Assembly: GCA_045615345.1 (NCBI GenBank)
Contig: JAZLER010000002.1
Location: 1-64,000, forward strand
DNA from: Fumia sp045615345
Lineage (GTDB): Bacteria > Bacillota > Clostridia > Oscillospirales > Ruminococcaceae
Length of the DNA: 64,000 nucleotides
Reading direction: 5' to 3'
Both the position numbers and the translations under genes were made by a program. Of this stretch, positions 7,473 through 17,334 are shown in pieces (the stretch's first letter is position 1; each line of letters opens with the position of its first letter). The notes below the pieces were generated by a model. It did no database searches. It was given only the letters and a program-made list of their open reading frames with translations, and had not been told where the DNA came from.

Positions 7473-8228
7473 TTGAGCACAATAGGCGATATAAAAAATG
7501 CTATGAATAAATGGGCTCCGTTTGAAACTGCCGAAGGGTTTGATAATGTCGGTGTCCTTATAGGCGATGATTTTCTGGAAGTTTCAAAATGTGTGGTTTG
7601 CCTTGATGTGACTCAAGGGGTCTGTGACGAAGCGGCAGGTATAGATGCCGAGCTTATTATTTCCCACCATCCCGTTATTTTTGAACCGCTCAAAAATATC
7701 TCGTCTAAAAGCGTTGTTTATCAGCTTATAGGCGAAGGAATTTCGGTTTTATCGGCCCATACAAATCTTGATAAAGCATCAGGCGGTGTTAATGAAACCC
7801 TGATTGAAATTTTGGGTTTTGATAATAAAACTCTGATAGAAGATACCGATTCGTTTCTTTGTAAATGTGATGTGGATTTTTCTTCCGGTGAGGAGCTTGC
7901 AAAATACATTAAAGAAAAACTCTCTCTTGATTCTGTAAAACTTTATGATGCAGGTTTCCCGATAGAAAGTGTCGCTGTTTGTTGTGGCTCCGGCGGAAGT
8001 TTTTTGTCCGTTGCTGCAAATGCAGGTGTTGATGCTCTCATCACAGGCGATGTAAAACACAATATCGTAGTGGAAGCGGAAAACTTTGGAATTACTTTAA
8101 TTGATGCAGGTCACTATGAAACCGAGCAGATGATTGTTTCTAAAATTACAGAATATCTCGCACCACTTTTTCCTGATGTGGAGTTTATAAAAGCAGAGAG
8201 CTGTAAACCACTTTTTAAAACAGTTTAA
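7473..8228 (+). CDS. Nif3-like dinuclear metal centre protein
   Basis: A 251-residue protein of the Nif3/YqfO family, often annotated GTP cyclohydrolase 1 type 2. Metal-binding motifs are visible: ISHHPVIF (His pair near 65), AHTNLDKASGGVNE, and GHYETEQM near the C-terminus. It is the short form lacking the PII-like insertion of ~370-residue homologues. The biological role is not settled for the family. The TTG start follows a strong AGGAGGGG site, 26 bp after trmK. Confidence 0.88.
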   Translation: MSTIGDIKNAMNKWAPFETAEGFDNVGVLIGDDFLEVSKCVVCLDVTQGVCDEAAGIDAELIISHHPVIFEPLKNISSKSVVYQLIGEGISVLSAHTNLDKASGGVNETLIEILGFDNKTLIEDTDSFLCKCDVDFSSGEELAKYIKEKLSLDSVKLYDAGFPIESVAVCCGSGGSFLSVAANAGVDALITGDVKHNIVVEAENFGITLIDAGHYETEQMIVSKITEYLAPLFPDVEFIKAESCKPLFKTV

Positions 8229-8246
8229 CAGCAGAAAGGAACAAAA

Positions 8247-10007
8247 ATGGCATTAGACGGCGCTTTTTTGTATACCGTTAAGACTCAGATAGAAAAAGAA
8301 GCACTGGGAAGCCGTATCGAAAAGATTTATCAGCCTTCCCGTGAAGAAATAATTATTGCACTGCGTGGGAAGGGGTTTTCTGCAAAGCTTTTGCTTTCTG
8401 CAGGTGCTGACAGCCCGAGAATACATTTTACAAAGTCAGAAATTGAAAACCCGAAATCTCCACCGATGTTTTGTATGCTTTTAAGAAAGCATTTAAATGG
8501 CGGTAAACTTATTTCGGTAAGGCAACATGGACTTGATCGTATTTTGTATCTTGATTTTGAAACCACCAATGAGTTTGGCGACACTGTTATAATTACAGTG
8601 GCAGTTGAGATAATGGGTCGTCATTCCAATATCATTGTTATTGGCGAGAAAAACAGAATTTTAGATGCTATAAAACGCATCGACTCTGAAATGTCAGGGG
8701 TAAGACCAATACTTCCGGGTATTATTTATTCCTTGCCTCCTGAACAACAAAGACTAAATCTTTTGACTGCTATAAAAGAGGAAATAAAAGAAGCAATACT
8801 CAGTGTAAAAGGAATGGATATTGCAAAAAGTATTGCAGGTGCTTTTGAAGGCTTTTCGGCAGTGCTTGCAAGAGAGATTTCATTTTATGCCACAAAGGGC
8901 AGGGAGTCCGATAAAACAAAACTTACTTCTGATGAATGGGAAAGACTTATCTTTTACCTTATGAGGCTTAAGGAAAACCTCATATCGGGCGAAAATGTGT
9001 ATACCACCGTGTATGATACAAACGGTAAGCCTAAAGATTTTTCTTTCGTGGCACTTTCTCAGTATGGCGCACTGATGCAGAGTAAAACCTTTGAAACTTC
9101 CAGTGAGCTTCTTGATAACTTTTACTCCGAGCGAGTCCGTATTGAAAGAATGAAGCAACGTTCAAACGATTTGCTTAAGATGCTTTTAAACACAACCGAG
9201 CGAATAAGCCGTAAGATTAATATGCAACGCGAAGAACTCAAAGAATGTGAAAACCGCGAACAGCTTAAAATTTACGGCGACCTTATTTCTGCTAATATGT
9301 ACAGTATGCAAAAGGGTCAGACTTCGGTCAAGGTTTTTGACTTTTATAACGAAAACCAAGAAATCTATATCGATTTGGACCCAGCACTTACCCCTGTACA
9401 GAATGCGCAGAAATACTATAAAGAGTACAGAAAATCGGCAACTGCCGAGAAAAAACTTTCCGAGCTTATAAAAAAAGGCGAAGAAGAGCTTTTGTATATC
9501 GACAGTGTTTTTGATGCCGTAACAAGGACTTCGGGCGAAAGTGAGCTTCTGGAAATCCGTGAAGAACTTTCCGAACAAGGCTACATCAAAAACTATAAAA
9601 ACAAAAACAAAATGCTTAAATCCCAGCCACCGCTTAAATATAAAACTTCCGATGGATACACTGTTTTCTGCGGAAGAAATAACAAGCAAAATGATAAACT
9701 TACTTTGCGCGATGCGTTTAAGGAGGATATCTGGATGCATACCCAAGGGTACGCAGGCTCACATGTAATTATCGTTACAAACGGCGAAACTCTGGACGAA
9801 CTCCCTGACAGAACGGTTGAAGAAGCGGCTATGATTGCGGCTTACAACTCAAAGGCAAGGGATGCAGCATTGGTTCCCGTTGATTATACCGAAGTGAAAA
9901 ATGTCAAAAAACCAAACGGCGCAAAACCCGGTATGGTGATTTTTGATCATTATTATACTTTGTATGTTACACCGGAGGAAGAAAAAGTCAAAGCTCTGGT
10001 AATATAA
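8247..10007 (+). CDS. rqcH: RqcH/NFACT ribosome-associated quality control factor
   Basis: A 586-residue NFACT protein. In Bacillus subtilis the homologue RqcH binds obstructed 50S subunits and adds C-terminal alanine tails that mark stalled peptides for degradation. The NFACT-N domain (about 1-200) includes the conserved Asp-Arg pair in HGLDRILYLDFE, a charged coiled-coil region follows (about 280-430), and the NFACT-R/DUF814 domain carries EDIWMHTQGYAGSHVII. It lies 18 bp after nif3 and 23 bp before valS, a translation-linked group. Older annotation calls such proteins fibronectin-binding. Confidence 0.93.
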   Translation: MALDGAFLYTVKTQIEKEALGSRIEKIYQPSREEIIIALRGKGFSAKLLLSAGADSPRIHFTKSEIENPKSPPMFCMLLRKHLNGGKLISVRQHGLDRILYLDFETTNEFGDTVIITVAVEIMGRHSNIIVIGEKNRILDAIKRIDSEMSGVRPILPGIIYSLPPEQQRLNLLTAIKEEIKEAILSVKGMDIAKSIAGAFEGFSAVLAREISFYATKGRESDKTKLTSDEWERLIFYLMRLKENLISGENVYTTVYDTNGKPKDFSFVALSQYGALMQSKTFETSSELLDNFYSERVRIERMKQRSNDLLKMLLNTTERISRKINMQREELKECENREQLKIYGDLISANMYSMQKGQTSVKVFDFYNENQEIYIDLDPALTPVQNAQKYYKEYRKSATAEKKLSELIKKGEEELLYIDSVFDAVTRTSGESELLEIREELSEQGYIKNYKNKNKMLKSQPPLKYKTSDGYTVFCGRNNKQNDKLTLRDAFKEDIWMHTQGYAGSHVIIVTNGETLDELPDRTVEEAAMIAAYNSKARDAALVPVDYTEVKNVKKPNGAKPGMVIFDHYYTLYVTPEEEKVKALVI

Positions 10008-10030
10008 AATAAAAAAGGATTGTGACAAAA

Positions 10031-12652
10031 ATGGCAAGAGAACTTGAAAAGATGTATAATCCCCGTGAATTCGAGGACCGCATCTATAAATTCTGGATGG
10101 ACGGAAAATATTTCACACCATCTGTTGACTATGACAAAAACCCCTATACTATCGTTATTCCGCCCCCAAACATTACAGGTCAGCTCCATATGGGACACGC
10201 TGTTGACGAAACCTTACAGGATATCCTTATCCGTTTTAAGAGAATGCAGGGCTTTTCAACTCTCTGGCTTCCCGGTACCGACCATGCGGCTATTGCAACC
10301 GAAGCAAAAATTGTTGCAGCTATGAAAGAAGACGGCGTTACCAAAGAAGATATCGGTTATGACGGCTTTATGGAAAGAGCATGGAAGTGGAAAGAAGTTT
10401 ACGGCGGAAGAATTGTTGAGCAGCTTAAGAAACTTGGTGCGTCATGTGACTGGTCAAGAGAGAGCTTTACAATGGACGAAAGATGCTCGGCAGCCGTTAA
10501 GGAAGTTTTCGTAAACCTTTATAACAAAGGTCTTATCTATAAGGGCGAAAGAATTATCAACTGGTGTCCTTACTGTAAGACATCTATTTCTGATGCTGAA
10601 GTTGAATACGAAGAACAGAAAGGCCATTTCTGGCACCTTCGTTATCCTCTCAAAGATGGTAGCGGTTATGTAGAACTTGCTACAACCCGTCCCGAAACTA
10701 TGCTCGGCGATACTGCAGTTGCAGTAAACCCTGATGACGAAAGATACAAAGATATTGTTGGCAAAACTTTGATTTTGCCGCTCGTTGGCAGAGAAATCCC
10801 CGTAGTTGCCGATAGCTATGTTGATGTTGAATTTGGTACAGGTGTTGTAAAAATTACTCCTGCTCACGACCCCAACGACTTTGAAGTTGGTCTTCGTCAT
10901 AATTTACCTCTTATCAATGTAATGACTGACGATGCTCATATTGTTGAAGGCTACGGCAAATACAGCGGAATGGACCGTTACGAAGCAAGAAAAGCTATCG
11001 TTGCTGACCTTGAAGCAGAAGGCTATCTTGTAAGAGTTGAAGAACACGACCACAATGTAGGTACTTGCTATCGCTGTGGTACTACTGTTGAACCCCAGGT
11101 TTCAAAGCAGTGGTTTGTAAAGATGGAACCTTTAGCTAAACCTGCTATCGAGGCTGTAAGAAATGGCGAGGTTAAATTCGTTCCTTCCCGTTTTGATAAA
11201 ATCTATTTCCACTGGATGGAAAACATCAAAGACTGGTGTATTTCCCGTCAGCTTTGGTGGGGACATCGTATCCCTGCATATTACTGTGCCGATTGTGGCG
11301 AAATGGTGGTTTCAAAAGAAACTCCCGACATCTGTCCGAAATGTGGAAGCAAGAACTTAAAACAGGATGACGATACTCTTGATACATGGTTTTCTTCTGC
11401 ACTCTGGCCTTTCTCTACTTTGGGCTGGCTCGAAAACCACGAAGATTACAAATATTTCTACCCCACAAGCACTCTTGTAACAGGCTACGATATTATCTTC
11501 TTCTGGGTTTCCCGTATGATTTTCTCAGGTATTGAGCATACAGGTAAAGTTCCTTTTGATACAGTATTTATCCACGGTCTTGTAAGGGACAGCCAGGGCA
11601 GAAAGATGAGTAAATCTCTTGGCAATGGTATTGACCCGTTGCAGGTTATCGAAGAATACGGCGCTGATGCTTTGCGCTTTATGCTTGCAAGCGGTATCAG
11701 CCCCGGTAACGATACCCGTTATATTGACGAAAAAGTCAAGGCTGCAAGAAACTTTGCAAACAAACTCTGGAACGCAACAAGATTTATCCTTATGAACCTT
11801 TCTGACGAGGTTACAAAACCTGAACTCCCCACAGAACTTCTTATGGAAGACCGCTGGGTAGTTTCTCAGTACAACCGCCTTGTTAAGGAAGTTACCGAGA
11901 ACCTCGAAGGCTATGAACTCGGCGTTGCTGCACAGAAGATTTATGACTTCCTCTGGGATGTTCTCTGTGACTGGTACATTGAAATTTCCAAAGCAAGACT
12001 TCAGGCAGGCGGAGAAACTTCTCTCAACGCACAGAAAGTTTTGGTTTATGTTCTTGCCAATACACTTAAGCTCCTGCATCCCTTTATGCCCTTTATTACT
12101 GAAGAAATCTGGCAGAATATTCCTAACGACTGCGAAACAATTATGATGAGTAAATTCCCTGTATATATGGAAGAACTCAATTTTGCCGATGATGAACGCG
12201 AATTTACAAGAATTATGGATGCTATCAAGGCTATCCGTAATGTTCGTACCGAAAAGAATATTCCTCCGTCCAAGAAATCAGCTATTTTCGTTGAAACAGA
12301 ATATGTTGATACATTTAATAAAGGCGCATCTTTCTTTGAAAGACTTGCTTCTGCTTCCGAAGTAAATGTTGGTAACAGTTTTGAAGTCGAAAACTCAGCA
12401 CTTGCTGTTACAGACAGCTGTAAGGTCCATATTCCTATGGGCGACCTTATCGACAAGGATAAAGAACTTGAACGCCTTAACCGTGAAAAAGCTGCTTGTG
12501 AAACCGATATCAAAGTTATTTCCGGCAAACTTAATAACGAAGGCTTTGTTGCTCGCGCTCCCGAAAAGGTAGTAGCTGCTGAACGCGAAAAACTCGCTAA
12601 AGCTCAGGAAAGAATGGAAAAAATCTTAGAAAGTATCAAAGCTTTAGGATAA
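10031..12652 (+). CDS. valS: Valine--tRNA ligase
   Basis: An 873-residue class I aminoacyl-tRNA synthetase charging tRNA-Val. HIGH-type motif PPPNITGQLHMGHA (about residue 45), a zinc-like CPYC...CxxC-rich editing/connective region, the KMSKS motif (GRKMSKSLGNG), the anticodon-binding domain, and a C-terminal coiled-coil arm (LNREKAACETDIKVISGKL) are all present. The ATG at 10031 is chosen over a GTG at 10022 because the latter is only 3 bp from the AAAGGA site. No T-box precedes it; expression depends on the upstream operon. Confidence 0.97.
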   Translation: MARELEKMYNPREFEDRIYKFWMDGKYFTPSVDYDKNPYTIVIPPPNITGQLHMGHAVDETLQDILIRFKRMQGFSTLWLPGTDHAAIATEAKIVAAMKEDGVTKEDIGYDGFMERAWKWKEVYGGRIVEQLKKLGASCDWSRESFTMDERCSAAVKEVFVNLYNKGLIYKGERIINWCPYCKTSISDAEVEYEEQKGHFWHLRYPLKDGSGYVELATTRPETMLGDTAVAVNPDDERYKDIVGKTLILPLVGREIPVVADSYVDVEFGTGVVKITPAHDPNDFEVGLRHNLPLINVMTDDAHIVEGYGKYSGMDRYEARKAIVADLEAEGYLVRVEEHDHNVGTCYRCGTTVEPQVSKQWFVKMEPLAKPAIEAVRNGEVKFVPSRFDKIYFHWMENIKDWCISRQLWWGHRIPAYYCADCGEMVVSKETPDICPKCGSKNLKQDDDTLDTWFSSALWPFSTLGWLENHEDYKYFYPTSTLVTGYDIIFFWVSRMIFSGIEHTGKVPFDTVFIHGLVRDSQGRKMSKSLGNGIDPLQVIEEYGADALRFMLASGISPGNDTRYIDEKVKAARNFANKLWNATRFILMNLSDEVTKPELPTELLMEDRWVVSQYNRLVKEVTENLEGYELGVAAQKIYDFLWDVLCDWYIEISKARLQAGGETSLNAQKVLVYVLANTLKLLHPFMPFITEEIWQNIPNDCETIMMSKFPVYMEELNFADDEREFTRIMDAIKAIRNVRTEKNIPPSKKSAIFVETEYVDTFNKGASFFERLASASEVNVGNSFEVENSALAVTDSCKVHIPMGDLIDKDKELERLNREKAACETDIKVISGKLNNEGFVARAPEKVVAAEREKLAKAQERMEKILESIKALG

Positions 12653-12656
12653 AAGC

Positions 12657-12690
12657 AAAACGCCTTCCCGAAAGGGAAGGCGTTAGTTTT
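12657..12690. terminator. Bidirectional terminator
   Basis: AACGCCTTCCC-GAAA-GGGAAGGCGTT is a perfect 11-bp stem with A-rich left and T-rich right flanks, between the convergent valS and flavoprotein genes. Confidence 0.9.
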
Positions 12691-13885
12691 ATTTTGTTGC
12701 ATTTTCTCCGGCTGAATAGCCTGATGCCCATGCCCACTGGAGGTTAAAACCTCCGCAGTCGCCGTCAATATCAAGTACTTCACCACATGCAAAAAGCCCT
12801 TTTACAAGCTTTGACTCCATTGTTTCGGGATTAAATTCCGAAGTATCTGCACCGCCAATTGTGACCTGTGCATTTTTCATTCCGTTGGTATCAAGCACTT
12901 CTATCTTAAAGTTTTTGAGGGTATGGCTCAGAATTTTTAAGTCCTCGTCATCAAGGGAAGATGCATTAATCGAAAGTGGAGAAATTCCCGATGTTTTCAA
13001 AACACATTGAGCAATTCTTTTCGGCAAAACTCCCGTAAGAAAATCCTCCATTTTTCTTTCAGGGTTTGTGTAACAACGATTTTTAAGGAAAAAGAAAAGT
13101 TTCTTTTCTTCTATATCAGGCATTAAATCAAGGGAAACAAAAACTTTTTCACCTTTTGAAAGAAGCCTTGAAGCTGTTCCCGAAATCTGCAAAATTGGAG
13201 GACCTGAAAGTCCGTAATCGGTAAAAAGCACTTCGCCGAAATCGGAAGCTGCCTCTTTTTTGCCTGAAAGGAGTTTAACTCCCATATCCATTTTAAGCCC
13301 CGACATCGCCTTTGTAACCGACACATCGGTTTTAAGCTGAACGATAGAAGGGAGGCGTTTTGTGATTTTATGACCGAGGGATTTTAAGAGTTTATAACCT
13401 GAATCTGTACCGCCGAGGGAAGAAGAGGCTTCGCCACCACAGGCGATTATTACAGAATCGGCTCTAAAGGTTTCATTTAAAATGAAACCATTTTCTATTT
13501 TGTTTATTTCACAGTCACAGATGATATTTACACCAAGTTCCTCAGCCTTCAGTCTTAAGATATCAAGAACCGCCGCTGCCTGTAAAGAACGGGGATAAAG
13601 TTTTCCGTTTTCAAGTTCAGTGAAAGGAATACCGATTTCAAAGAAAAATTTTTCTGTATCAAAATTTTCCATAGCAGGAAAAATGAAACTTGTATCATTT
13701 CCGTGATATCTTTCAGTTGTACAGAAACGGTTTGAGATATTACATCTGCCGTTACCGGTTGCAAGGAGTTTTTTCAAAACTCGCGGATTTTTTTCAAAAA
13801 TCGTAACCGAAGCACCCAGAGATGCTGCAGTTATAGCAGAGATAAAACCTGAAGCTCCACCGCCGATTATTGCAACATTTTTCAA
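12689..13885 (-). CDS. FAD-dependent oxidoreductase (HI0933/YhiN family)
   Basis: A 398-residue flavoprotein of unknown substrate. The N-terminal dinucleotide-binding motif is VAIIGGGASGFISAI, followed by the family signature KKLLATGNGRCNISN near residues 40-55; the C-terminus has GLFACGEVLDIDGDCGGFNLQ, the second FAD contact. The start is the TTG at 13885: AAAGGAG is 7 bp upstream and it yields MKNVAIIGGG; the upstream GTG lies before that site. It diverges from the thrS leader. Family members include BaiN-like bile-acid enzymes, but this cannot be inferred here. Confidence 0.88.
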   Translation of the reverse strand: MKNVAIIGGGASGFISAITAASLGASVTIFEKNPRVLKKLLATGNGRCNISNRFCTTERYHGNDTSFIFPAMENFDTEKFFFEIGIPFTELENGKLYPRSLQAAAVLDILRLKAEELGVNIICDCEINKIENGFILNETFRADSVIIACGGEASSSLGGTDSGYKLLKSLGHKITKRLPSIVQLKTDVSVTKAMSGLKMDMGVKLLSGKKEAASDFGEVLFTDYGLSGPPILQISGTASRLLSKGEKVFVSLDLMPDIEEKKLFFFLKNRCYTNPERKMEDFLTGVLPKRIAQCVLKTSGISPLSINASSLDDEDLKILSHTLKNFKIEVLDTNGMKNAQVTIGGADTSEFNPETMESKLVKGLFACGEVLDIDGDCGGFNLQWAWASGYSAGENATK

Positions 13886-13916
13886 AAAACCATCTCCTTT
13901 CACAACCTTTTAACTT

Positions 13917-13945
13917 ATTTTAACACAAAAAAATATTAAAATCAA
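13917..13945 (-). promoter_or_regulatory. SigA-type promoter of the flavoprotein gene
   Basis: On the minus strand TTGATT (13940-13945) and TAAAAT (13917-13922), 17-bp spacing, back-to-back with the thrS promoter. Confidence 0.55.
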
Positions 13946-13953
13946 CTAAACTC

Positions 13954-13982
13954 TTGACAACTTAATTCAATAGTGTTAAAAT
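13954..13982 (+). promoter_or_regulatory. SigA-type promoter of the thrS T-box leader
   Basis: Consensus TTGACA (13954-13959) and TAAAAT (13977-13982) with 17-bp spacing. The start of transcription would be near 13989, giving a leader of about 245 nt before thrS. Confidence 0.75.
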
Positions 13983-13989
13983 CAATTTA

Positions 13990-14222
13990 TTAAATCATAG
14001 ATGAGGACGCGGATTTTTCAAAAGTCTGTTTCAGAGAGAAGTGCCTTTGGCTGGAAGCATTTCACGGCGGAAAATTCGATACCACCTCGGAGAGTGCGTG
14101 AATTAAGCGCAACGGTCAGCAACCGTTATATTGCTTTCAAGTGGTCAGCTTTGCTGACAATTTGGGTGGAACCGTGGAGTATATGCACTTCATCCCATTT
14201 TTGGGGTGGAGTGTTTTTTGTT
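13990..14222 (+). promoter_or_regulatory. T-box riboswitch (threonine) upstream of thrS
   Basis: The leader has the features of a tRNA-sensing T-box. Stem I covers about 14000-14110, with an ACC triplet (Thr codon) in GATACCACCTCGG near 14080-14090 as the likely specifier. The conserved T-box element TGGGTGGAACCGTGG lies at 14163-14177. The antiterminator competes with a terminator whose stem is CACTTCATCCC (14186-14196) with GGGGTGGAGTG (14203-14213), followed by six T. Uncharged tRNA-Thr should stabilise the antiterminator and switch thrS on. Confidence 0.92.
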
Positions 14223-14235
14223 TAGGAGGAATATT

Positions 14236-16179
14236 ATGATTAAAATTACTTTGAAAGACGGAAGCGTTAAGGAATACGCAAAAGGTATAACTGTCGGCGA
14301 TATTGCAAAAGACCTGAGTATGGGACTTTACAGAAATTCTTGCTCTGCAAGGGTAAACGGCAATGTTGTTGACTTGCGTTATGAAGTTTGCGAGGATGCA
14401 ACTTTAGAAATCTGCACTTTTGACGACATTGACGGCAAAAAGACTTTCTGGCACACTGCATCTCATGTACTTGCTCAGGCAGTAAAACGCCTTTATCCCA
14501 CTGCCAAACTTACAATAGGACCTGCAATTGACAATGGTTTCTATTATGACTTCGATGTTGAAACTCCTTTCTCTTCCGATGATATTGCAAAAATCGAAGC
14601 AGAAATGAAGAAAATCGTAAAAGAAGATTTGAGCATTGAGCGTTTCGAACTTTCTCCCGCAGAGGCAGTTAAAATGCTTGAAGAAATGGGTGAAAACTAC
14701 AAGGTTGAGCTTTGTAACGAACACGCTGACAAAGGCGAAAACATAAGCTTTTACAAACAGGGTGATTTTGTTGACCTTTGCGCAGGCCCTCACCTTATGA
14801 GCACCGGTACACTTAAAGCAGTAAAACTTTTAAACTGCACAGGTGCTTACTGGAGAGGTGACGCAAAAGGTAAACAGCTTTGTCGTGTTTACGGTACTGC
14901 ATTCCCCAAGGCATCACAGCTTGAAGAACATTTGACTCAGATAGAAGAAGCTAAAAAACGCGACCATAACCTTCTTGGCCGTCAGCTTGGCCTTTTTACA
15001 ACTTCCGACCTTATCGGTCAGGGCCTTCCCATTATGCTTCCTAAGGGAGCAAGAATTATTCAGCTTTTGCAGAGATTTGTAGAAGATGAAGAACAGCGCC
15101 GTGGATGGCAGCTTACAAAAACTCCTTTGATGGCAAAGAGCGATCTTTATAAGCTTTCAGGCCACTGGGGACATTATAAAGATGGTATGTTTGTGTTGGG
15201 TGACGAAGAAAAAGATGACGAAGTTTTCGCACTCCGTCCTATGACTTGTCCTTTCCAGTATCAGGCATATTTAAGCAAAAAGCGTTCTTACAGAGAGCTT
15301 CCCTTAAGATATAACGAAACTTCTACTCTTTTCAGAAACGAGGCTTCAGGTGAAATGCACGGCCTTATAAGGGTTCGTCAGTTCACAATTTCCGAAGGCC
15401 ATCTGATGTGCTTGCCTTCTCAGCTTGAACAGGAATTCAAAGGCTGTCTTGAGCTTGCAATTTATATGCTTAAGACTTTAGGGCTTTATGAAGATGTTTC
15501 TTACAGATTTTCACAGTGGGATCCCGATGACCGCGAAAAATATATCGGTACTGAAGAACAGTGGAACGAAGCTCAGGATACAATGAAGAGAATTCTTGAC
15601 CACCTTGAAATCCCTTATGTTGTCGGTGTTGGTGAAGCCGCATTCTATGGCCCTAAGCTTGATATCCAGATTAAGAATGTTCATGGTAAGGAAGATACCC
15701 TCATCACAATCCAGATTGACCAGCTTCTCGCTGAAAAATTCGGTATGGAATATGTTGATGCAGACGGTACCACCAAGAACCCCTATATCATTCACAGAAC
15801 ATCTCTTGGTTGTTATGAAAGAACACTGGCGCTCCTTATCGAAAAATACGCAGGTGCATTTCCTCTCTGGCTTGCACCCATTCAGCTTAAGGTTTTGCCT
15901 ATCGGTGAACGCCAGCACGAATATGCTAAAGAAGTTTCCAATACACTTTCAGCTTTGGGCTTCAGAATTGAGCTTGACGACAGAAGCGAAAAAATCGGTT
16001 ACAAGATCCGTGAAGCACAGCTTGAAAAAGTTCCCTTTATGCTTGTTATCGGCGAAAAAGAAGCAGAAGCTGGAATGGTTGCAGTCCGTTCACGCGCAGC
16101 AGGAGATATGGGCGCTATGCCACTGGGTGATCTCATTGCAAAACTTGCACAGATGGTAAAGGATAAAGTAAGAGAATAA
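14236..16179 (+). CDS. thrS: Threonine--tRNA ligase
   Basis: A 647-residue class II synthetase. Domains in order: TGS (1-60), the editing/SAD domain with HTASH (zinc-binding HxxxH near 75-80) and its downstream Cys/His motif (DLCAGPHL), the catalytic core with motif 2 (YNETSTLFRNEASGEMHGL) and motif 3 (HRTSLGCYERTLALLIE), then the anticodon-binding domain (WLAPIQLKVLPIG). The ATG at 14236 follows AGGAGGA; an upstream in-frame extension overlaps the T-box terminator and is rejected. Controlled by the T-box. Confidence 0.98.
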   Translation: MIKITLKDGSVKEYAKGITVGDIAKDLSMGLYRNSCSARVNGNVVDLRYEVCEDATLEICTFDDIDGKKTFWHTASHVLAQAVKRLYPTAKLTIGPAIDNGFYYDFDVETPFSSDDIAKIEAEMKKIVKEDLSIERFELSPAEAVKMLEEMGENYKVELCNEHADKGENISFYKQGDFVDLCAGPHLMSTGTLKAVKLLNCTGAYWRGDAKGKQLCRVYGTAFPKASQLEEHLTQIEEAKKRDHNLLGRQLGLFTTSDLIGQGLPIMLPKGARIIQLLQRFVEDEEQRRGWQLTKTPLMAKSDLYKLSGHWGHYKDGMFVLGDEEKDDEVFALRPMTCPFQYQAYLSKKRSYRELPLRYNETSTLFRNEASGEMHGLIRVRQFTISEGHLMCLPSQLEQEFKGCLELAIYMLKTLGLYEDVSYRFSQWDPDDREKYIGTEEQWNEAQDTMKRILDHLEIPYVVGVGEAAFYGPKLDIQIKNVHGKEDTLITIQIDQLLAEKFGMEYVDADGTTKNPYIIHRTSLGCYERTLALLIEKYAGAFPLWLAPIQLKVLPIGERQHEYAKEVSNTLSALGFRIELDDRSEKIGYKIREAQLEKVPFMLVIGEKEAEAGMVAVRSRAAGDMGAMPLGDLIAKLAQMVKDKVRE

Positions 16180-16183
16180 AAAT

Positions 16184-16215
16184 AAAATCTCTCGGGGAAA
16201 CCCGAGAGATTTTTT
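16184..16215. terminator. Bidirectional terminator
   Basis: AAATCTCTCGGG-GAAA-CCCGAGAGATTT with a T tract, between the convergent thrS and kinase-like genes. Confidence 0.9.
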
Positions 16216-17302
16216 AATATGTTACATCCGAAAGCATAATATCCACAAGTCCGAGTTTTCCACTTAAAGGACGGTTTTTTAAGTCTGAAGGACTTGAAAC
16301 GGACATATCGTTTGAGGGGGAAGTTTCAAGCGAAATAACGATTTTAACACCGGGATTATTGCTTGTAATTTCGATGTTTCCACCATGTAAAATAACAGTT
16401 CTCTTTAAAATATCATAGTAAATTTTCTTCATAGCGGGAGGTTCACCCGTAGCATCGAGAATAGTAAAATCAGAATAATCCGAAGTTTCAATTTCGTTAT
16501 AATCTGTTACATTGTCTTCAATTGTTAAGATAAGCTTATTGTTTGCAAACTGTGTTTTTAATAAAAGTGAACCTGTTTCTTTGGTATAAAGATATGAGAT
16601 ATTTATAATATTCAAAATTGAAGTTGCAAAAAGAGTTGCATCAAGCTCAACCAGACCATTGTAAAAATCAGGTTCAAAGGTAAAGGTGAGCTTTGAAGGA
16701 GCAAGAATTTTTTCAACCTGAGCTGTTACAGGCGTAATAACTTCACGGAAATCCACTAAATTTTTGTGAACTGTCGGTTCTTCGAGCATAGAATAATATG
16801 CGCTGAAGTTTGAAGAAATCTTTAAGATATTCCGGCAAATTCTTTCTATGTCGTTCAGATAGTGAGATGACTCGTGATCTTTATTTTTTGAAAGATTGTT
16901 GCTGATTACTTCCGAAAGATTAAAAATTCGTCCTGTTTTCTGCCTGATATAATAAGAAAGCAGATCAATACCCTTGTGCTCGGAAAGTGAAATGTTTTCA
17001 GGAACATTTCGTAAAATTCCTACATAAATATATTCATCGTCATAAAAGGGGATAATTTCAATGAATTTTGAGGCATATTTATCTTTAATCTTAACAGTAT
17101 AATCCGGAGCGTTTTCAGAAATAAAACAAGCAAAATCAAAATAAGGGAAACATTCTGTAACAGAAATGCCTTCTGTGATTTTCGGGAAAGCAGTTTTGAG
17201 TTTTTGATTTAACCAGAGAATTTTCAAATCTTTTGAAAAACAAAAGCAAAACTTGTCGTCATTATTATAAAGTTCATAAAGTAAATTAATTTTTTCCGAC
17301 AT
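16214..17302 (-). CDS. Degenerate sensor histidine kinase-like protein
   Basis: A 362-residue soluble protein. Residues ~1-100 look PAS-like (FSKDLKILWLNQKL). A helical segment around 120-170 (YYIRQKTGRIFNLSEVISNNL, then HYLNDIERICRNILKIS) occupies the place of a kinase dimerisation domain, and the C-terminal half resembles a HATPase fold (SILNIINISYLYT as an N-box, LTIEDNV in place of the DxGxG box). The glycine-rich ATP-lid motifs are missing, so ATP binding and kinase activity are doubtful. No partner regulator is adjacent. ATG at 17302 follows GAAAGGAGG. Function unknown. Confidence 0.6.
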   Translation of the reverse strand: MSEKINLLYELYNNDDKFCFCFSKDLKILWLNQKLKTAFPKITEGISVTECFPYFDFACFISENAPDYTVKIKDKYASKFIEIIPFYDDEYIYVGILRNVPENISLSEHKGIDLLSYYIRQKTGRIFNLSEVISNNLSKNKDHESSHYLNDIERICRNILKISSNFSAYYSMLEEPTVHKNLVDFREVITPVTAQVEKILAPSKLTFTFEPDFYNGLVELDATLFATSILNIINISYLYTKETGSLLLKTQFANNKLILTIEDNVTDYNEIETSDYSDFTILDATGEPPAMKKIYYDILKRTVILHGGNIEITSNNPGVKIVISLETSPSNDMSVSSPSDLKNRPLSGKLGLVDIMLSDVTY

Positions 17303-17334
17303 AATGTTCCTCCTTTCGACATTGATATACATTT

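Noticed and set aside
9186..9746. 186-codon antisense frame inside rqcH
   Set aside because: It is a shadow of a well-supported gene with no ribosome binding site and low-complexity Phe/Lys composition; similar antisense frames in galM, fakA and the lipoprotein gene were dropped for the same reason.
14001..14225. Open frame across the thrS leader (74 codons)
   Set aside because: It lies wholly in the T-box structure, lacks a ribosome binding site, and its codons are constrained by RNA pairing.
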